A stretch of DNA of 9,405 nucleotides, taken from the NCBI GenBank assembly GCA_002402005.2, contig NVUS02000166.1:1-9405 (forward strand), written 5' to 3'. Positions within the stretch are counted from its first letter, which is position 1. Every line of letters begins with the position of its first letter. The stretch comes from OCS116 cluster bacterium. GTDB taxonomy: Bacteria > Pseudomonadota > Alphaproteobacteria > Rhizobiales > OSC116. This document shows, one piece after another, positions 7,903 to 9,405 of this stretch. The notes under the pieces were generated by a model that ran no database searches, had not been told where the DNA came from, and saw nothing but the letters and a program-made list of their open reading frames with translations. The position numbers and the translations under genes are program-made.

Positions 7903-8651
7903 GGATGATCAGCCCGCTCATAAAGTGTTGCTTTGATTTCGTCTAGGCTGTCTTGCCAGTTAAAGCGGATGAGACCGTTTGGAAATTGAATGTTAGCGCC
8001 TGCAATCAGCGATTGATTAACACTGAATGTAAAACTTGCCTTGCTGTTAAATACACTATCAATAGCTTTGCTCCAGCGCTTCTGAGTTGCGGCATTCAAT
8101 TTTTCTGCGGTAATGATATTCAGGTCACCATCCGTCAAATGATCTTCAATATTGCTAAATTCAGCAGGGGTGATTGATTCGAAATGAGCGATGATTTTTT
8201 CCAAAAACATAGCGTTCAAATCGCCAGACTGGCTTTCCATTAATATATGACGAGCCAAAGTAATGGCAAGATCCGTAGCACCCCGACGCATTTCAACTTC
8301 GGCTTTATGATATTCGCGTTCAATATCCTGCTGGGCAAGGTCACGCAATTTGTCCACTTCTTCTCGCCCTTGCTGTATTAATTTATCATAGGCACGGGAT
8401 TCAGCAATGCGGGCATCAGCAAGTATTTGTTTGCGCTCTTCATCAATTTTCTCATATATGGCGTTGAGCTTTTCATTTTTGCTCTGTGCTAATTTTTCTA
8501 CCTGTTGCGCGTTTTCCATGGCCAGTGCGTTTTCGGCCTGCCGACGGGCAATGGCCGCCATGACGGGGCTGTATAAAAACACCTTCAACAACCACACCAA
8601 TGCGATGAAGTTGATGGTCTGAAGTCCAAACGTCCATAAATCAAATTCCAT
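7899..8651 (-). CDS. atpF: N-type F1Fo-ATPase subunit b with a delta-like C-terminal domain
   Basis: The peripheral stalk subunit, 250 residues, about 90 longer than ordinary b (about 156). Residues 5-27 form the single membrane helix. Residues 30-140 are a charged right-handed-type coiled coil rich in Glu, Lys, Arg, Ala and Gln, ending in the b-like ATDLAITLARHIL. The extra end, about 176-243, reads like the C-terminal half of delta/OSCP: a beta strand (LNIITAEKL), a helix (AATQKRWSKAIDSVF), a strand, then SLIAGANIQFPNGLIRF and a final helix. The SLIxG step is the delta hallmark. No separate delta gene lies in the visible operon, so this protein probably does both jobs. The start is only 4 bases after the atpE stop, without a good Shine-Dalgarno site. 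The delta assignment is by eye from pattern, not alignment. Confidence 0.92.
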   Translation of the reverse strand: MEFDLWTFGLQTINFIALVWLLKVFLYSPVMAAIARRQAENALAMENAQQVEKLAQSKNEKLNAIYEKIDEERKQILADARIAESRAYDKLIQQGREEVDKLRDLAQQDIEREYHKAEVEMRRGATDLAITLARHILMESQSGDLNAMFLEKIIAHFESITPAEFSNIEDHLTDGDLNIITAEKLNAATQKRWSKAIDSVFNSKASFTFSVNQSLIAGANIQFPNGLIRFNWQDSLDEIKATLYERADHP

Positions 8652-8655
8652 GGGC

Positions 8656-8898
8656 TTAACTTACGAACGGGTTGGCATAAAGCAAAAGCAAAGCCACAAC
8701 GAGGCAATAAATTGCCGTTGTTTCAATCATCGCAAGTCCCACAAAAAGCGTTCTCGACAAAGGCCCAGCTGCTTCTGGTTGGCGGGCAATGGCGTCCATC
8801 GCTCGCGCCACCGCGTAGCCTTCGCTTAACGCAGGGCCAACCGCTCCGGCTGATACCGTCACAGCGGCGGCAATGATACTGATATATTCTAGTTCCAT
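8656..8898 (-). CDS. atpE: N-type F1Fo-ATPase subunit c, rotor ring, with two membrane carboxylates
   Basis: An 80-residue helical hairpin. Helix 1 spans about 5-36, the polar loop has the invariant Arg39-Gln40-Pro41, and helix 2 spans about 47-76, ending YANPFVS. Aligned with Ilyobacter tartaricus c, the ion-site residues are Glu26 (for Gln32), Glu59 (Glu65), Thr60 (Ser66), Thr61 (Thr67) and Tyr64 (Tyr70). These resemble a sodium site with a second carboxylate. The helix-packing motif GxGxGxGxG becomes Ala19-Gly21-Ala23-Ser25-Gly27. The gene starts 10 bases after the atpB stop, behind an AAGGAG site; c is made in many copies per complex, so its own strong site makes sense. The family is certain. 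Whether H+ or Na+ is carried cannot be settled from sequence. Confidence 0.97.
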   Translation of the reverse strand: MELEYISIIAAAVTVSAGAVGPALSEGYAVARAMDAIARQPEAAGPLSRTLFVGLAMIETTAIYCLVVALLLLYANPFVS

Positions 8899-8904
8899 TT
8901 TAGT

Positions 8905-8910
8905 CTCCTT
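8905..8910 (-). promoter_or_regulatory. Ribosome binding site of atpE
   Basis: AAGGAG on the minus strand lies 6 bases before the atpE ATG at 8898 and overlaps the last bases of the atpB stop codon. It is the only strong site visible among the atp genes here, which fits the high copy number of subunit c in the complex. Confidence 0.7.
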
Positions 8911-9405
8911 ATGTTTCGTCCGCTATGGCAGCGGCAATAAATACTGTAGCAAGAATTGCAAAAATATAGGCCTGTAAAAGGCTGATTAAAACATGCAACA
9001 CCATCAACGGGATGGGCAGCAGAAGGCCCGCAAACATCAGCAAAAGTCCAATCAAAAACTGGCCACTCATCATATTTCCAAACAAGCGCACCATCATAGA
9101 AAAACTTCGCGTAAACTGCGAAAGAAGGGTAAAAGGCAGCATGATTATATTTGGTTTAAGAAAGCTTTTTAAATAAGCTCCAAGACCTCGCGTCGTGATG
9201 CCGACATAATGCACACTGAAGAAAGTGATCATCGCCAACGCTCCTGCGGTTTCCAATGTTGCGGTGGGTGCTGATAATCCCGGCAGCAAATCCACCAAAT
9301 TTGCAATGGCAATAAAAATAAACAACGTTCCAATTAATGGCAAAAAATGTAGTTTTTTATCCAATATTATTTCGCCTATCTGCTGATCAATACCTGTCAC
9401 CAGAA
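8909..9405 (-). CDS. atpB: N-type F1Fo-ATPase subunit a (5'-truncated by the window edge)
   Basis: The stator channel subunit that delivers ions to the c ring. The frame stays open to the edge: a GTG at 9400 is preceded by a Leu codon and reads LVTGIDQQIGEI, an internal sequence, so the true start lies beyond 9405. The visible part holds 163 residues after that GTG (numbered from it). Helices are at about 20-40, 50-68, 85-127 and 130-160. Arg105 in VRLFGN is the essential arginine (E. coli Arg210). Gln143 matches E. coli Gln252 and His136 matches His245. Gln114 stands where E. coli has Glu219. The protein ends AAAIADET. Its stop codon overlaps the atpE ribosome site. The product is certain; perhaps 60-80 N-terminal residues are missing, judged from usual family length. 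Confidence 0.95.
   Translation of the reverse strand, partial: LVTGIDQQIGEIILDKKLHFLPLIGTLFIFIAIANLVDLLPGLSAPTATLETAGALAMITFFSVHYVGITTRGLGAYLKSFLKPNIIMLPFTLLSQFTRSFSMMVRLFGNMMSGQFLIGLLLMFAGLLLPIPLMVLHVLISLLQAYIFAILATVFIAAAIADET

Noticed and set aside
8909..9400. A complete 163-residue subunit a beginning with GTG at 9400
   Set aside because: The frame continues open to the window edge, and the sequence around the GTG matches the inside of subunit a, so it is a truncated gene.

Overview
The window comes from a Gram-negative bacterium, most likely a proteobacterium. The evidence is a TetR-controlled RND efflux module of proteobacterial type and an N-type (alternative) F1Fo-ATPase, an accessory enzyme found mainly in proteobacteria and other aquatic or marine microbes. 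The sequence cannot fix the genus. The DNA is moderately AT-rich. One 60-base line counted by hand inside the RND gene is about 42% GC and one inside the alpha-subunit gene is about 53%; these are spot samples only.

Positions 10-5525, plus strand: a compact four-gene operon. It opens with a nearly perfect 22-bp palindrome that is a likely operator. A TetR/AcrR repressor follows (45-644), then a periplasmic adaptor (membrane fusion protein, 641-2020), an RND inner-membrane permease (2017-5130) and an unrecognised four-helix membrane protein (5127-5525). Each of the three gene junctions is an ATGA stop/start overlap, so the four proteins are probably translationally coupled and made together. 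No outer-membrane channel gene is present, so a TolC-like protein encoded elsewhere would be needed. Substrate and inducer cannot be read from the sequence.

Positions 5535-9405, minus strand: the distal half of an N-ATPase operon, read from the right edge leftwards as atpB (subunit a, cut by the window edge), atpE (c), atpF (b), atpA (alpha) and atpG (gamma). This is the a-c-b-alpha-gamma order of N-ATPase operons. The usual proximal genes (beta, epsilon, AtpQ, AtpR) would lie beyond 9405. There is no separate delta gene, and the long b subunit ends in a delta/OSCP-like domain. The c subunit carries two membrane carboxylates (Glu26 and Glu59) together with Thr/Thr/Tyr ligands and an Ala/Ser-substituted glycine motif. 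These features bear on ion choice and ring size.

The two operons converge. Only 9 bases separate their stop codons, and a small AT-rich hairpin spans the gap. Coding density is close to total: no stretch over 50 bases lacks a gene. I see no RNA genes, mobile elements or CRISPR array. Both modules are known in outline. The least-described points are the fourth gene of the efflux operon, the lone cysteine pair in the RND pump and the details of the ATPase rotor and stator.
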